This document shows, piece by piece, positions 44,770-53,474 of a DNA stretch of 64,000 bases. Source of the stretch: Vibrio hepatarius (lineage in GTDB: Bacteria > Pseudomonadota > Gammaproteobacteria > Enterobacterales > Vibrionaceae). The first letter of the stretch is position 1. The number at the start of each line of letters is the position of its first letter. The position numbers and the translations under genes are program-made. The notes under the pieces are model-generated. The model made no database searches and had not been told where the DNA came from. It saw nothing but the letters and a program-made list of their open reading frames with translations. The stretch lies in NCBI RefSeq assembly GCF_018860525.1, contig NZ_JAHKPM010000015.1, positions 29,832 through 93,831 of the forward strand, in the 5' to 3' direction.

Positions 44770-45791
44770 TTAATGTGTTTGAGGGAATAGTTAGACAGGA
44801 TGTGTTTGGTGAGAACGGAGAATTTGAACAGCTTCTAAGCCAGACGGAGCAGGATATAAGTCAGCCTGGTTCTAGTCCTGCTGTTGATATTAGTGAGGCT
44901 GACGCCGCACTTGGTATCGATTCCCTTGAATCTAGTTGTGATGATATACGTCTTTTGGAACTGAAAGCTACCTCTACGCCTAAGGGGAATATTTCTGAGA
45001 CGAGTACGGGTGTGCTTGACAATAAACAATCCGAACATGGTCTAGGCTTGGGCACTACCATCGCACACAAGATGCTAGCTAAACCAGCAGAATATCCGGT
45101 GATCAAGTTAGATAAAGCATCGTGGCAAACTTCAGTGCCAGCACTAATAAAGCCGTTAACGGAAAAATCCAGTGCCAGTAGTACGATACTCAAGGATAGT
45201 TCTAACATCTCATCAGTGATGACCACGCGAATAGATAGTAAGCCAGAAATATCTAGGACCTTGGCTAATGATACGTACTTACAAAAGCCATTTTTAGGGC
45301 CTATGCAACATGGGGATGTAAAGAATCATTCAAGCCTACTTTCTAGTAAATCTATGCCTATGCGGGGTGGAGAATTAGAGACTAAGGTTAAAAATCCCGC
45401 TATAACGCTTGATCCATCGGCACAAAATAGAACTGAATTGAAATTTACTGATCGTAATTTTGCATTTAATAGAGGCACTATTCGACCTTCGCATCATGCC
45501 GATAATAATGAATTATCAGGCAAAGTGGTCAATGTGCATAATAAACATTTAGTTTCTAGCCCAAGTGAAGTTTCACTCGCGACTGAGCGTGTTAGTTCAA
45601 TATCATCATTAATGAAACCAGTACCACTTACAGAGATGAGCTTTCCTAATTATCAATTAGATCCTGAGTTGTTTTGGCAACATCCTAGAGTGAATAGTTA
45701 TGTGGTTATGTACCGAAGCAAATACTATCTGTTCGAATTTGATGAACATAAAATGATAAACTATCTGGAGTATTCAGATGACCGTAATTGA
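44766..45791 (+). CDS. Candidate SctP needle-length protein (position of vopZ in V. parahaemolyticus)
   Basis: 341-residue hydrophilic protein, Ser/Thr/Pro/Lys rich through residues 1-290 and so mostly disordered, with a compact C-terminus (about 295-341, E-L-F-W-Q-H-P-R-V-N-S-Y-V-V-M-Y-R-S-K-Y-Y-L-F-E-F-D). A disordered body with a small C-terminal domain, encoded after sctO, is the arrangement of SctP rulers (InvJ/SpaN/YscP). In V. parahaemolyticus the gene here is described as the effector VopZ. Either role is possible, and both would be secreted. It overlaps sctO by four and sctS by 14 bases. Confidence 0.55.
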   Translation: MINVFEGIVRQDVFGENGEFEQLLSQTEQDISQPGSSPAVDISEADAALGIDSLESSCDDIRLLELKATSTPKGNISETSTGVLDNKQSEHGLGLGTTIAHKMLAKPAEYPVIKLDKASWQTSVPALIKPLTEKSSASSTILKDSSNISSVMTTRIDSKPEISRTLANDTYLQKPFLGPMQHGDVKNHSSLLSSKSMPMRGGELETKVKNPAITLDPSAQNRTELKFTDRNFAFNRGTIRPSHHADNNELSGKVVNVHNKHLVSSPSEVSLATERVSSISSLMKPVPLTEMSFPNYQLDPELFWQHPRVNSYVVMYRSKYYLFEFDEHKMINYLEYSDDRN

Positions 45792-46011
45792 TGTCACTGC
45801 CGCCTGTTTAGACATAGTTAAAGACGCGATAATAATCTTCTCTTTGAGCTTTGTGATCACAGGTGTTGTTGTCGGCTTACTCCAAACAGTATTTAGTGTT
45901 CAAGATCCCGGCCTTCCTATGGCCGCAAAATTAGTCGTTTTTATTGTACTTTTGACTCAGGTCGGCGGCAATATTTATGACCAATTTCACCTGCTTTTTA
46001 GGCAGTTGTAA
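45778..46011 (+). CDS. sctS: T3SS export-gate protein SctS
   Basis: 77-residue inner-membrane protein with two membrane helices (about 15-37 and 49-70), FliQ/YscS family; slightly shorter than the usual 86. Motifs include S-F-V-I-T-G-V-V-V-G-L-L-Q-T-V-F-S-V-Q-D, where the Q-T-x-x-x-x-Q-D pattern is diagnostic. Separation of sctS from sctR/sctT by sctC-sctN-sctO is unusual for most T3SS but is the T3SS2 order. Confidence 0.92.
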   Translation: MTVIDVTAACLDIVKDAIIIFSLSFVITGVVVGLLQTVFSVQDPGLPMAAKLVVFIVLLTQVGGNIYDQFHLLFRQL

Positions 46012-46047
46012 TACATTAAACTATTGACGTCTTTCGAGGAGTTTACG

Positions 46048-46422
46048 TTGAAAAAGTTGCGAGAAATAGTCTTTAAGACTTTGGTAGATATTTTAGGTGT
46101 ACCAGCCAATCTTTTATCGCGGATTGAAGGTGATGAACCAATTGGTATTGAGTTAGTTGATGGGGAAGAGATATTTATTTCTCTACATGATAAGACTATC
46201 AGAGCTTTTGTTGAGATCCCAGTACGTGATCGAAGAGTACTGTCAGTTAAAGCTTCAAAATTAATGGAGCTACTTGTATCTGATGATCAAGTTTATATGA
46301 GTACCACCAAAGACAAGCTTATCATGGTTTCTGAATGGGAAGTAAGTGTAGCGAATGTTGAAAGAAAACTAGCAGATAAATTAATGCTGTTTAATAAGGC
46401 AGTTCATTGTATTAAGGCTTAA
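46048..46422 (+). CDS. vocC: VocC-like class I T3SS chaperone
   Basis: 124-residue acidic soluble protein at the end of the sctF operon. The TTG at 46048 is chosen since GAGGAG lies six bases upstream; a TTG at 46024 is in frame without such a site. The CesT-like helix-strand order is visible (V-P-A-N-L-L-S-R-I-E-G, I-G-I-E-L-V-D-G-E-E-I-F-I-S-L, V-E-I-P-V-R-D). In V. parahaemolyticus VocC is encoded at the same place, between vscS2 and vtrC, and serves the effector VopC. No VopC homologue is in this window, so its client must be elsewhere or be another protein. Confidence 0.7.
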   Translation: MKKLREIVFKTLVDILGVPANLLSRIEGDEPIGIELVDGEEIFISLHDKTIRAFVEIPVRDRRVLSVKASKLMELLVSDDQVYMSTTKDKLIMVSEWEVSVANVERKLADKLMLFNKAVHCIKA

Positions 46423-46434
46423 CTTTCAAAGTTA

Positions 46435-46474
46435 AAGAGCTTTTATCGACGAATTAATGTTGATAAAAGCTCTT
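46435..46474. terminator. Bidirectional terminator between vocC and vtrC
   Basis: 16-bp stem (AAGAGCTTTTATCGAC / GTTGATAAAAGCTCTT, one G-U pair) with an 8-nt loop. It separates the convergent sctF-vocC operon and vtrA-vtrC. Confidence 0.9.
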
Positions 46475-46478
46475 ATTG

Positions 46479-46955
46479 TCAATACCGCTTCATAGCCAAA
46501 ATCTGGCCACCGTTTAAGAAGGAGATGATAATTATATAGTCATCATTTCTATATTTGACTTCAACTGTATTTCGGGTCGATAAATAACGTTCAGCACTGT
46601 AAAAATTACTGCTAATCGGAAGTTCTGGTAAACGCTGATTTTCAAGAAAATTGGAACTATGCTCGTTATAGCTAAAAGTGTATATGTTCCGACCATATTT
46701 TTTGAATTCGCCTTTGCTATGACTTTCAAAGTAAACGGGTTGATGATCCTCGCCTATTTCTTCAACGACCCATTTAGACTCAAATTCATTGCCATGCATA
46801 TAGAGCTGCATTTTGCTTTTGCCATGATAGCCACGTGACATATGTTTAATACTATATTCAACATCATAAGCGATTCCGGGTTCTCCACTGAGACCATATA
46901 CGACTAAAAGCAGAATGTTAAAACAAGCAATAATGATCAGACTAGCGTAAAACAT
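46479..46955 (-). CDS. vtrC: VtrC-like periplasmic partner of VtrA
   Basis: 158-residue protein with one N-terminal membrane segment (residues about 2-22) and a beta-rich periplasmic body (Y-D-V-E-Y-S-I-K-H-M; Y-T-F-S-Y-N-E-H-S-S-N-F). In V. parahaemolyticus VtrC completes a lipocalin-like beta-barrel with the periplasmic domain of VtrA, and the pair binds bile salts to switch on T3SS2. Size, topology and the 14-bp overlap with vtrA match that pair. Confidence 0.85.
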   Translation of the reverse strand: MFYASLIIIACFNILLLVVYGLSGEPGIAYDVEYSIKHMSRGYHGKSKMQLYMHGNEFESKWVVEEIGEDHQPVYFESHSKGEFKKYGRNIYTFSYNEHSSNFLENQRLPELPISSNFYSAERYLSTRNTVEVKYRNDDYIIIISFLNGGQILAMKRY

Positions 46956-47754
46956 TGTCTACCTCACTGATCACCAGTTGAGTAATTCGGCTTAATTCTA
47001 AACCATCATCTAATAAAATGAGTTGGTTGTTTACATTTCCATCACTATCGACAATGGCTAATGACAGATTTTGATTGAGCAGTAAAATAGCCACTTTCTT
47101 TGGTTGGATATTTTTTTGGTTGAGCCAGTTTACGACACCTTCTCCGATCATGGCAGCAGCATAGAGTCTGTCAGAATATACTTCAGTGACCCCTTTAGAA
47201 TAGCCGACTTTGGGGTATTCTGTAAGTTGCTCAGGGCTGATAAAGTGGTGATAAATGTTATAAGACACATTTATTGTTGTTACCAAAAGTACCACTAAGA
47301 TCGTTATTTTGAATCTTGATTGTTGCTTTGAATCACCAAAAAAAGAATATCTATGAGTTGATGACTTTTTTGAAGGAACATTTACTTCTAGAGGGAAGTC
47401 ATCTTTGTCCATCTCTTTCACGATAGAAGAGTCGAGCATATAGCCAACTTTTGACACCGTTTTTAGCCATCGCTGATCCTTACCATTATCGCCCAAAAGC
47501 GTACGTATATTGCGGATTGATTGTGTGAGAGAACTATCAGAGACGATTTTTCCGGGCCATCCCTTTTCAATCAATGTTTCTTTAGAGACCACTTCTCCGG
47601 CATGGCAGCAAAGCTCATAAAGTGTGAGTAGATCATGAGTTCCCATTCTAAGATCTTGATTGGCTCGCAAATCGTTTTCAGACAAAGCGTTGCCAACCAA
47701 AACGAAATCTAGTATCTGAAAGGTTCTTGTGATTTTTTTTTTCGCTTCAGTCAT
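46942..47754 (-). CDS. vtrA: VtrA-like membrane transcription factor, bile-responsive T3SS2 regulator
   Basis: 270-residue ToxR-family one-component regulator. The N-terminal winged helix covers about residues 10-115 (L-T-L-Y-E-L-C-C-H-A-G-E-V-V, W-P-G-K-I-V-S-D-S-S-L-T-Q-S-I-R-N-I-R, L-K-T-V-S-K-V-G-Y-M). A membrane helix follows (about 150-172), then a periplasmic domain of about 95 residues (G-V-V-N-W-L-N-Q-K-N; I-L-L-L-N-Q-N-L-S-L-A-I-V). VtrA with VtrC senses bile and activates vtrB. The gene reads toward the apparatus operon, with a very long AT-rich upstream region (47755-48588). Confidence 0.9.
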   Translation of the reverse strand: MTEAKKKITRTFQILDFVLVGNALSENDLRANQDLRMGTHDLLTLYELCCHAGEVVSKETLIEKGWPGKIVSDSSLTQSIRNIRTLLGDNGKDQRWLKTVSKVGYMLDSSIVKEMDKDDFPLEVNVPSKKSSTHRYSFFGDSKQQSRFKITILVVLLVTTINVSYNIYHHFISPEQLTEYPKVGYSKGVTEVYSDRLYAAAMIGEGVVNWLNQKNIQPKKVAILLLNQNLSLAIVDSDGNVNNQLILLDDGLELSRITQLVISEVDNVLR

Positions 47755-48588
47755 ATAGTTAGAGAAACTTAGTATATTGTTAATTGTTATGAAAGTTCCA
47801 GAGTATTCAGCAGCTGATGTCTAGCCGATAAATGAGATAATGTAGCCGCATACAACCCTGTTAACCTGTATGTAGCCATACTCACCGCACCATCAATACT
47901 ATATATAATATGCCTGACATCAAATATGCGCAAAGACTTCTAGTAATACATGCGGTATAGGCCTATACCTATCAGTAATGAGAATCATTGCTACGTAAAG
48001 ATTGCCGCTAGTGATGATATTATTACCTAACTAAAACTTTAGTTCCAGATTTAACTTAGGATAACCTCTGGAGTAAAATGTCAGCAATGGAGGTTTCTTA
48101 ACATTCTTATGTCAGTTTTACTAACTGAAAATGTATTGAAAGTTAGTTCTATCCATTGTGAGTAGTAAAAATAGTCAGAGTGTATCCATGGCAATGCTAA
48201 CTTTTCCATTTCATACTTGGTATCTTAAACAATTAATTTTCACATCAATTGATGAAATATAGTTCAGCGACCTATGCTATATGGTCATTATTGGGTATTT
48301 ATAAAATAAAACATTATATTTTTTTAAATAAATAACTGTTTACAACATGAAAATATTAATGAATTGTATTGACTAAGAAGAAATATATAAATATATTATT
48401 ACTTGATATAAATTTAAGAGGTACTTTGTAATGAATGGTTTTAATATTACCCAATATTTTCTAAGACTCATGTTTTAAGTCATTTATCTTAATGTCAGGA
48501 GTCAGAACATAATTGTTATATTATTATTTAGTAAGCATAGTATGGAAATTTTATGTTTTTAACATAACACTTTAATATAAGAATTTAA
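47755..48588. other. 834-bp AT-rich gap upstream of vtrA, no gene seen
   Basis: Intergenic region shared by the vtrA promoter (minus) and the promoter of the 48589 gene (plus). The part from about 48290 onward is extremely AT rich, a likely H-NS target. No ORF of convincing quality or RNA gene was recognised; a weak dyad (GCATAC / GTATGT) lies near 47850. Confidence 0.5.
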
Positions 48589-49185
48589 ATGAACTTAAAT
48601 AAAATTTTAATTTGTCTAGGTATCACCTTTGTTATATTAATAATTAAGAACAGTGATGGAAAACAACAAAAGATAGTTAATATTGGTGACCTAAGTTTCA
48701 CCCTTGATGAGGAAATTATTGGAAGTGCTTGGGTGAGTGAAGAAGGTGATTACTTATCTTTTGACCTTTCTTTACCAGATCTGAGTCCATATGATCAGAA
48801 ATACCATGGTAAAAATAAGGTTAGAATCAATGTAAAAAAAATCCAACCAAATCATGTGGCCTCAGAAGAAAGGTTGGCTAATGTAAAAAAACATTTTGGT
48901 GCGATTTTTAATTATAACAATCCGTATAGCGACTTAAATTATTATTCTACTGGAATAAAACATCACTTAGAATATTTTACTATTGAAAGTAAAGATGAAT
49001 TTTCAATGGTGGATTGTGATAAAATAAAAGAACCTTTTACGCCACAATGTAAAATAGCATACATATATTTATCAAATAATGTTATAGCTAAATATTTTTA
49101 TCCTCGTATATTTTTATCTAATTTCAAAGTAACACATTCAGAAATTAAATTACTATTAAATAACTTAATTAATAAGGAAGGTTAA
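48589..49185 (+). CDS. Hypothetical membrane-anchored protein of low G+C
   Basis: 198-residue protein with an N-terminal hydrophobic segment (residues 5-22) that may be a signal anchor or uncleaved signal, and a soluble domain rich in Lys, Asn and Tyr. Two Cys (V-D-C-D and P-Q-C-K) may form a disulphide, supporting a periplasmic location. The coding sequence is markedly AT rich compared with its neighbours, a sign of recent acquisition. It overlaps the following disrupted gene by one base. Its look resembles periplasmic immunity proteins, but no family is recognised. Confidence 0.55.
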   Translation: MNLNKILICLGITFVILIIKNSDGKQQKIVNIGDLSFTLDEEIIGSAWVSEEGDYLSFDLSLPDLSPYDQKYHGKNKVRINVKKIQPNHVASEERLANVKKHFGAIFNYNNPYSDLNYYSTGIKHHLEYFTIESKDEFSMVDCDKIKEPFTPQCKIAYIYLSNNVIAKYFYPRIFLSNFKVTHSEIKLLLNNLINKEG

Positions 49186-49567
49186 TGTATCAGTTAAATG
49201 TTCAGCAGCTAAGCTTACTTAAGAAACATTATCAAGAAGGGCAATATGACGCTGCTTACACAGTCATCACCGATAGTGTCAGTTCAGATTACAGTGCCTA
49301 TAAGTGGTTTGATTTAGCGACTTCTTTAGCGATATTTTTGATGATCTATCTTCATTTTTTGGTGGTGAAACTTCAATATCAACACCTTCATCCACTTCTC
49401 TGGCAACCAACTATCGTGTTAGGTCGACCTTGAATGTTCCTAGTGTAGACAGACTGGTAGCCGCAATGTCGAGTTTTGATGTGCCAAATTCTGCAGGGAG
49501 TATTATCCATCATTCCTTCAAAGAAGATATACGGCCTATCTTGTTTGAGAGTTTGCAAGCTCGCTAG
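49185..49567 (+). pseudogene. Frameshifted small gene after 48589
   Basis: The frame from ATG 49185 is soluble and helical (S-L-L-K-K-H-Y-Q-E-G-Q-Y-D-A-A-Y) up to about 49320 and then turns into an atypical hydrophobic end at 49433. A second frame takes over at about 49315-49330 (S-D-I-F-D-D-L-S-S-F-F-G-G-E-T-S) and runs to TAG 49565-49567 (F-E-S-L-Q-A-R). Joined, they make about 127 residues. A single-base change near 49320 is the simplest explanation: true pseudogene, programmed shift or sequencing error. Function is unknown. Confidence 0.5.
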
Positions 49568-49816
49568 CATAGTAAAGTGTTCAACAAGCCGGAAGAGTGT
49601 TTTCGGCTTGATTGATTAAATGGTAGTGTTAAATTTTGTTCGAGCACTGGCTGTCATATGTTATCAATCATGTCCCAAGTTTATTGTTCAATTATTTGAA
49701 AAATAATATAGCACTCTTTCTAATTTTGCCTTTGTACTCTCAATCCGCTAGTCTTTGCGCCTAAAGTAGTCGCCAGCTATGGCATAGAAAGAAACTCTGC
49801 TTGTGAGGTATAGATA

Positions 49817-50530
49817 TTGAATGACCCATCAACTGTCGTCATTATTGAAGACGAATCTGCCATCGCTGAGAACCTGATTTATGTTTTAGAGATGGGTGGC
49901 TACCATGTAGAATGGTTTAACACGGCTGGCGAAGGTTTGACATTTCTACAACACAATTTGGCCGCGTTAGTTGTGCTGGATGTCGGCTTGCCTGATGGGA
50001 ATGGTTTTGAATTGTGCAAAATCATCCGTGACTTTTCTGATGTCCCTATTATTTTTCTCACTGCTAGAAGTGATGAAATTGATCGGGTGGTTGGTTTGGA
50101 GATCGGGGCTGACGATTATGTGACCAAACCATTTAGCCCACGTGAGATGCTGGCTCGAATTAAGCTCAGAATCAAAACCAAATCCTCGCTGGCAGAATTA
50201 AAGCCAGAGGCGAATCTCCTCGTTGCACAAGTGCAGTCTCGCGATGATTTAGTGGCACAAAACTTTGATTATCGTGTCGCTGGCCAAATGCTGGGACTAA
50301 CCGCTGTCGAATTTAAGGTTCTGGATAAGTTGATTTCAGCGTCGTCCAATGTATTGAGTCGAGAGCAACTCATGCGGGCTGCGGATATGGCACCAGAGGC
50401 AGCGTACGAGCGAAATATTGATACCCACATTAAAGCCATTCGCCATAAGTTGAAACCGTTCGACATGTCTGAGCGAATTTGCACCAAACGCGGATTTGGT
50501 TATTTCTATAGCGCAAAAGGTAGAGCATGA
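49817..50530 (+). CDS. creB: Response regulator CreB
   Basis: 237-residue OmpR/PhoB-type regulator. Receiver domain: acidic pair E11-D12, phospho-acceptor Asp55 in V-V-L-D-V-G-L-P-D, Thr82, Lys104 in Y-V-T-K-P-F. The C-terminal winged helix ends in C-T-K-R-G-F-G-Y. The start is TTG (MNDPSTVV) with GAGG nine bases before; a nearby ATG at 49821 is out of frame. CreBC controls intermediary-metabolism and beta-lactam-related genes in enterobacteria and Aeromonas. It overlaps creC by four bases. The assignment as CreB rather than another regulator rests on the creC-creD neighbours. Confidence 0.88.
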   Translation: MNDPSTVVIIEDESAIAENLIYVLEMGGYHVEWFNTAGEGLTFLQHNLAALVVLDVGLPDGNGFELCKIIRDFSDVPIIFLTARSDEIDRVVGLEIGADDYVTKPFSPREMLARIKLRIKTKSSLAELKPEANLLVAQVQSRDDLVAQNFDYRVAGQMLGLTAVEFKVLDKLISASSNVLSREQLMRAADMAPEAAYERNIDTHIKAIRHKLKPFDMSERICTKRGFGYFYSAKGRA

Positions 50531-51969
50531 GTCGCTGGCCAAAGATCCCCCTTGGGCTAAGGTTGTTTTTTCTCTATTTCATTTTAGTCGCAATGACGGC
50601 TTATATGGTGAGTAAAACCCTTGTCCAAGAGCTTAAACCCACCGTCCGTAAAACCACCGAAGAGACATTGGTCGACATGGCGAACTTAATTGCCGTGTTA
50701 GCGCAAGAAGACTTGGCCAACGGACAGCTATCAGAAAGTCGCTTTTCCACACTGTTAGCGACGTATGGTAAACGAGAGCCTCAAGCGCGAATTTGGGAGA
50801 TTGGCAAAAAAACGATTAATCACCGGATCTATATAACGGATCAACAAGGGGTTGTGATTGCCGACTCTTGGCAGCAAGATGTTGGTAAAGACTACTCACA
50901 ATGGAATGATGTGTATCTGACTTTACGCGGTCAATATGGCGCGCGCAGTAGCATGGAGGATCCAACAGATCCACTCTCATCAGTCATGCATGTGGCCGCG
51001 CCAATTTATCATCAGGGTAAAATCATAGGCAGTGTCACGGTAGCGAAATCCAATCGATCTGTGCAGCCCTTTATCGATCTCTCTAAACGTAATCTGCTGT
51101 TTTGGATGGTGTGGATGAGTGGCTTAGTGCTACTTGCAGGTGCATTGTTTGCTTGGCGAATCCACTCGGCCTTGAATAAGCTAGAAAGCTACGCGACGAA
51201 AATGGGTGAGGGTGAAAAGGTCTCAAAACCGACTTTTCGCATTTTCTACGAATACGGCACACTCAGTGATGCGTTAGAGAAAATGCGTAACCAGCTTGAT
51301 GGTAGGCAGTATGTCGAAGAGTACGTTCAGACGCTGACTCATGAACTAAAAAGTCCGTTGTCAGCGATTAAAGGGGCAAGTGAAATATTACAGATGCCCT
51401 TACCTAAAGACAAGGTCGCCCGATTTGCGAGTAACATTGAGCGAGAAAGTGATCGTATGCAGTCCTTGATTGATAAATTGCTTGAGCTGGCTCGGCTTGA
51501 GAAACGTCCAGAGCTTGAAGACATTGAACCGATTTCAGTGAGACAAATAGTGAGTGACGTTGTGCAAGCAGCAGATGCTCGTTTAAGTGTTAAATCGGTC
51601 ACGGCGCAGATTAAGATTGAAGAAAACCTCATCATGTTCGGTGATCGGTTTTTACTCCAGCAAGCTTTGTTTAATTTAATGGACAATGCGTTAGACTTCG
51701 TTGTTGCTCAAGGATTGATCGAATGGGAAGTAGACGTTTCTAAACAGAATATACGCCTGTCGATTTTTAACTCTGGCCCGCATATTGTCGATTATGCGAT
51801 GCCTCGGCTCACCGAGCGTTTTTATTCTCTCGTCCGAGAAAATGGCGCTAAGAGCACAGGGCTAGGGCTCAATTTTGTCGAACAAGTCGTCAAACTGCAT
51901 AAAGGCACATTGCGGGTAGAGAACGTTGCATCCGGCGTGAAAGTGACCCTGACGTTACCAACTCCATAG
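50527..51969 (+). CDS. creC: Sensor histidine kinase CreC
   Basis: 480-residue inner-membrane kinase. Membrane helix about 8-30, periplasmic sensor domain about 31-195, second helix about 196-218, HAMP-like linker, then the H-box T-H-E-L-K-S-P-L-S-A with His272 and a catalytic domain with N box (L-M-D-N-A-L-D-F), and G box (S-T-G-L-G-L-N-F). Phosphorylates CreB. The gene is followed by creD after a structured 75-bp leader. Confidence 0.9.
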   Translation: MSRWPKIPLGLRLFFLYFILVAMTAYMVSKTLVQELKPTVRKTTEETLVDMANLIAVLAQEDLANGQLSESRFSTLLATYGKREPQARIWEIGKKTINHRIYITDQQGVVIADSWQQDVGKDYSQWNDVYLTLRGQYGARSSMEDPTDPLSSVMHVAAPIYHQGKIIGSVTVAKSNRSVQPFIDLSKRNLLFWMVWMSGLVLLAGALFAWRIHSALNKLESYATKMGEGEKVSKPTFRIFYEYGTLSDALEKMRNQLDGRQYVEEYVQTLTHELKSPLSAIKGASEILQMPLPKDKVARFASNIERESDRMQSLIDKLLELARLEKRPELEDIEPISVRQIVSDVVQAADARLSVKSVTAQIKIEENLIMFGDRFLLQQALFNLMDNALDFVVAQGLIEWEVDVSKQNIRLSIFNSGPHIVDYAMPRLTERFYSLVRENGAKSTGLGLNFVEQVVKLHKGTLRVENVASGVKVTLTLPTP

Positions 51970-51989
51970 AAACTCCACATTAGCTTCAT

Positions 51990-52041
51990 TTATTCTCCAA
52001 TTTGCTGATTTAGATTATTGATATCAGCATATGGAGAATAA
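51990..52041 (+). promoter_or_regulatory. Two-step hairpin covering the creD ribosome site
   Basis: TTATTCTCCA (51990-51999) pairs with TGGAGAATAA (52032-52041), and inside it GCTGAT (52004-52009) pairs with ATCAGC (52023-52028). The right arm contains the creD Shine-Dalgarno GGAGAA just before ATG 52045. The RNA could block translation of creD or act as a weak terminator for creBC; there is no T-run. Confidence 0.55.
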
Positions 52042-52044
52042 CAA

Positions 52045-53385
52045 ATGAAAAAAATCTTATCTAATCAACTTGGTATGAAGTTCGCCTTTGTGCTGTTTTT
52101 GTTTGTCTTACTACAGATCCCACTTTCAATGGTGGCAGGGCTCATTTCAGAACGCGCTGAACGCCAAGATGAAGTCAGAAAAGACATTGCACGCAGTAGC
52201 AGCGGTGAACAACGCATCATTGGCCCTTTCATTATGGTGAACTACACCGAGACCACTAATCGAGGTGAAAAAGTACAGATTAAAGAGCGCCGTAAATTCC
52301 TTTTACCCAGTACGTTTGATATGAGCGCCAATATGGACAGTTTTGAAAAGTATCGTGGTATATATCGTGCGCGTTTATACAAAGCCCAAGTAGCGCTAAA
52401 CGGCACGTTCGATGCTGGAGAGTTACAAGCTCTGCGATCGCTCGATATCGAAAACATCAGCTTAGTGGTAGGTATTAAAGACAGCCGCGGATTGATTCAC
52501 CTAAATGACATGACACTTGCGCAATCTGATATTAAATTGATACCGGGAACAGGGTTAGATACCTTGCAACAAGGCTTTCATAGTCTGTTGCAATTGGATG
52601 ACTTAAGTGCTGAAAAACCTTTGGCATTTGATCTTAACTTCTTATTGCAAGGTATGGGTCAACTGCAAGTTACTCCAATTGGCCACCAATCTCGTGTTGA
52701 ATTATCGTCTTCGTGGCCACATCCGAGCTTTATCGGCGACTACTTACCCGTGTCATCTGACATATCAGAAAATGGGTTTAAAGCGCAGTGGGTGAGCAAT
52801 AATTTTTCTACTAATATTGTGCAATTATTCAAGAGTTGCTTGTCATCGAGCAACGCATGCCAAGAGCTTGATCAGCGACAAATGGGGGTGGATTTGATTG
52901 ACCCTGTTGACCATTATTTAAAATCTCACCGAGCGGAGAATTACTCCCTCTTGGTTATTACGTTAGCCTTTGCGAGCTTTTTTCTGTTAGAGCTTTTTCA
53001 AGCGCGTCCGATTCACCCAGTGCAATATGGCTTTACTGGTTTGGCGTTGGCACTTTTCTATCTGCTACTGATTTCGATGAGCGAGCATTTGGGTTTTAAT
53101 TGGGCTTATGTGGTTTCAGCGGTTGCGTCGACAGGGTTATTAAGTGTGTATGTAGGCGGTATGTTAAACCAAGCTAAGCATGGCGCTATATTTGGCGCTT
53201 GTTTGCTCACGCTCTACGGTTTGTTGTTTGGTTTGCTGCAATCAGAGAACTACGCACTAGTGCTCGGTGCATTGCTATGTTTTGCGACGTTGAGCTTCAC
53301 TATGATAGTCACGCGTAACGTCGATTGGTATGCCCGCAATAACACAGACGAACAAAAAACAAAGCCTGCTGCTAAAGAGGTTTAA
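52045..53385 (+). CDS. creD: Inner-membrane protein CreD
   Basis: 446-residue membrane protein. One N-terminal helix (about 12-32) is followed by a large periplasmic domain (about 35-300, beginning with E-R-A-E-R-Q-D-E-V-R and G-P-F-I-M-V-N-Y) and then six or so C-terminal helices (about 305-430), the standard CreD topology. The R-P-I-H-P-V-Q-Y-G-F-T-G-L-A-L segment is strongly conserved in the family. CreD is a CreB target linked to envelope and beta-lactam responses. The tail is Lys/Thr rich. Confidence 0.93.
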   Translation: MKKILSNQLGMKFAFVLFLFVLLQIPLSMVAGLISERAERQDEVRKDIARSSSGEQRIIGPFIMVNYTETTNRGEKVQIKERRKFLLPSTFDMSANMDSFEKYRGIYRARLYKAQVALNGTFDAGELQALRSLDIENISLVVGIKDSRGLIHLNDMTLAQSDIKLIPGTGLDTLQQGFHSLLQLDDLSAEKPLAFDLNFLLQGMGQLQVTPIGHQSRVELSSSWPHPSFIGDYLPVSSDISENGFKAQWVSNNFSTNIVQLFKSCLSSSNACQELDQRQMGVDLIDPVDHYLKSHRAENYSLLVITLAFASFFLLELFQARPIHPVQYGFTGLALALFYLLLISMSEHLGFNWAYVVSAVASTGLLSVYVGGMLNQAKHGAIFGACLLTLYGLLFGLLQSENYALVLGALLCFATLSFTMIVTRNVDWYARNNTDEQKTKPAAKEV

Positions 53386-53474
53386 GCTAGGGAGTCGGTA
53401 CTAAACCTGATAACATCGATGTCTTCCAGTAATCATGTTGATAGCACTGGATTTACCTAACACTAGGAATTATT

